Of a stretch of DNA of 24,517 nt, positions 24,201 to 24,517 are shown in pieces. Where the stretch lies: the IMG/VR virus record IMGVR_UViG_3300043429_000442, positions 1 through 24,517 of that record, one strand, 5' to 3'. This stretch comes from a virus. The notes under the pieces were generated by a model. The model made no database searches. It had not been told where the DNA came from and worked only from the letters and a program-made list of their open reading frames with translations. The number at the start of each line of letters is the position of its first letter. Within the stretch, counting starts at the first letter, position 1. Position numbers and translations under genes: made by a program.

Positions 24201-24413
24201 ATATTTTTCTGCTGGTGTGGAGGGTAAACCACATACCTCTTCGAATTCGTTGAGTGTGGAGAATCTCATCGGTTCGTCCGTTGGTCCTTGGGAAGTGAAT
24301 CCTACAATAAATATATTTGTTCCAACTGCATTTGTAGTTGTTGGGGATATATCTCTTTCTTGGATCGAAACTCCAGGCGATTCTAAAATAGAATTAAGTT
24401 TTGTATTTGCCAT
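21291..24413 (-). CDS. 18: tail sheath protein, T4 gp18-like
   Basis: Contractile sheath subunit, 1040 residues against 659 in T4 gp18. ATG 24413 is preferred over an in-frame upstream ATG at 24437: it lies 8 nt after a TATAAGTA box and gives the typical start ending in SPGVSIQERD. The N-terminus (NIFIVGFTSQGP, RFSTLNEFEEVCGLP) and C-terminus (IRRGALWLAKSIQGNLSQF, DYILVCDDRNN, VAVYIKPTRPVKYILVDL) are classic sheath regions. The middle, roughly residues 115-470, is a Ser/Thr/Ala-rich beta-type insertion absent from small sheaths and probably facing outward as decorations. It is followed by a strong terminator. Confidence 0.93.
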   Translation of the reverse strand: MANTKLNSILESPGVSIQERDISPTTTNAVGTNIFIVGFTSQGPTDEPMRFSTLNEFEEVCGLPSTPAEKYSHNAVKQILTTTNASVTFTRMPYGSGGGLGYSDLVNTLVFPVIGLSAVEKNVCDYYRSVDEETCRVNFPWLYTDHFVSSSICYGSSNMECPLNSSDEDPGYLYIHDHPFEYNSILTGFKFVVDADSTQEQLRVFQLRPTVSGTTTTYSVVTSLNLSSIYASVDEDSTNLSNDSKRLIVNISSSPYAQAYSITSGLLSGSTVSGIQVSAGDVFGTYSIASNPVLKYFNASTDVAGSYKTNLTTLSTISAGATFAVTTTAIDASTQDFLIEFCGVPVEAGLSCATITALGLTIPEKDRYDFYPVSGDAQLNDANFYVLGEPISKTLNASEYQLIENEQFNWKCGAYANAEAHLDVVNNDIRAGIIVVNKLKTAQLEDFTGFYLALNDNLNVNPATDFDDLTGVSGYYNEVCPGVSGEWVTVPEDRWNFKISETFNGTAGSITEIVHQNAGVEFGKSEYNDSLILSLFKLRPTRLTETINKLDQIRVEQFVGSLNSDRKENDSFGGPARSYFLENTVNNSSNYLKVMVNPYLSKNNCWTDSSGKPQKTVRMFREKTGNVFDNFDAEATLRAYGDKLYGAGTYTGYCRDALYDLCYKKDIGNLPAKLERALRNVENPIEFPIDITIDNGLSTIWATRQAVTTDSCVTSPTICYNFDDTYYVNTDSLSPYDGTVMNSSLQDAWEVIYNIFDSFARYTRKSAGGVPHVHIQDPLRQIFVNGKDYKIVQRQKGLTLDPSTGQPTEKYATFGRNIYSYLRNLYQGINSSYSISYANWIKSYDSNTDSFNWFGPSAFAAALYARNDRDQYPWASPLGLSNGIFANVNDLAINPNQRERDLLSRIGINPIVREPSGTFAYNSTTLMKESSALKEISIRRGALWLAKSIQGNLSQFIGLPNNVVTRTRIVNTLRPILQYMKDNGGLYDYILVCDDRNNTLESVDQGVLNVAVYIKPTRPVKYILVDLVITGSSVDFNELI

Positions 24414-24421
24414 ATAGGTAA

Positions 24422-24429
24422 TACTTATA
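24422..24429 (-). promoter_or_regulatory. late-type promoter box TATAAGTA
   Basis: Minus-strand box ending 8 nt before the sheath ATG at 24413, in the 40-nt gap after the preceding minus-strand frame. Confidence 0.5.
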
Positions 24430-24453
24430 ATTTTCAAGTGAAAACTTAATTAA

Positions 24454-24516
24454 TTATAGAAGGGACATTTTTATATAGTTAAACTCAAATGTGAAATTAG
24501 ATTCTAACTCTGCACT
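24454..24516 (-). CDS. C-terminal end of a minus-strand gene entering from the right edge
   Basis: The only minus-strand frame open from the right edge gives 20 codons, ending ELESNFTFEFNYIKMSLL then TAA at 24456-24454. The other two frames stop within a few codons. It lies just upstream of the sheath promoter box, where another tail gene would be expected. Too short to identify. Confidence 0.4.
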   Translation of the reverse strand, partial: SAELESNFTFEFNYIKMSLL

Positions 24517-24517
24517 A

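Noticed and set aside
1-24517. Alternative genetic code (TAG or TGA recoding)
   Set aside because: The portal ends with TAG, the AAA+ ATPase and the 78-aa gene end with TGA, and full-length genes contain no internal stops under the standard code.

Overview
The window is a piece of a large, AT-rich, T4-like (contractile-tailed, Tevenvirinae-type) phage genome. Recognisable T4-type morphogenesis genes are the portal (gp20-like, cut by the left edge), tail terminator (gp15-like), neck protein (gp14-like), prohead protease (gp21-like), a gp67-like core peptide, scaffold (gp22-like), major capsid protein (gp23-like), a probable small terminase (gp16-like) and tail sheath (gp18-like). A lipobox-bearing lipoprotein points to a Gram-negative host. 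Most starts lack a Shine-Dalgarno sequence. TAA, TAG and TGA are all used as stops, so the code is standard. I see no tRNA, rRNA, IS element or CRISPR.

Layout: portal, connector-like protein and a small basic protein (+, 2-4625); a membrane-anchored PAS protein and a long repetitive fibre (-, 4622-7710); a small membrane-type peptide (+, 7745-7948); VWA/metallopeptidase, MoxR-like AAA+ ATPase and gp15-like protein (-, 7949-12063); gp14, gp21 and two small genes (+, 12087-14016); a Cys-phosphatase and a thioredoxin (-, 14013-14784); gp67-like, gp22, gp23, a terminator, a free-standing endonuclease and a small sheath-C-terminus paralogue (+, 14853-19468); a 93-aa protein and a lipoprotein (-, 19446-19963); gp16-like (+, 19978-20505); a kinase-like protein, a terminator and the sheath (-, 20502-24413). 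A scrap of another minus-strand gene lies at the right edge. The frequent strand switching is unlike T4, whose head and tail genes run mostly in one direction.

The most striking feature is how the genome is punctuated. Nearly every gene that heads a transcription unit has a TATAAATA or TATAAGTA box (the T4 late-promoter consensus is TATAAATA) ending only 5-9 nt before its start codon. Genes inside runs lack it. With T4 geometry, transcription would begin at or within a few bases of the start codon, implying leaderless or near-leaderless late mRNAs. Divergent pairs share back-to-back or overlapping boxes. Convergent pairs share or abut their stop codons (TTAA three times, TAATTA once). Two near-identical terminators follow exactly the two genes expected to be most expressed, capsid and sheath.

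Around the structural genes sit accessory proteins that may tune the host or assembly: an AAA+/VWA pair, a kinase-like protein, a phosphatase, a thioredoxin and a PAS protein. The fibre is built from about 18 copies of a V-x-x-N-S heptad motif that fits the 'N@d' trimeric coiled-coil layers known from trimeric autotransporter adhesins. All family assignments are by eye from motifs; no database search was possible.
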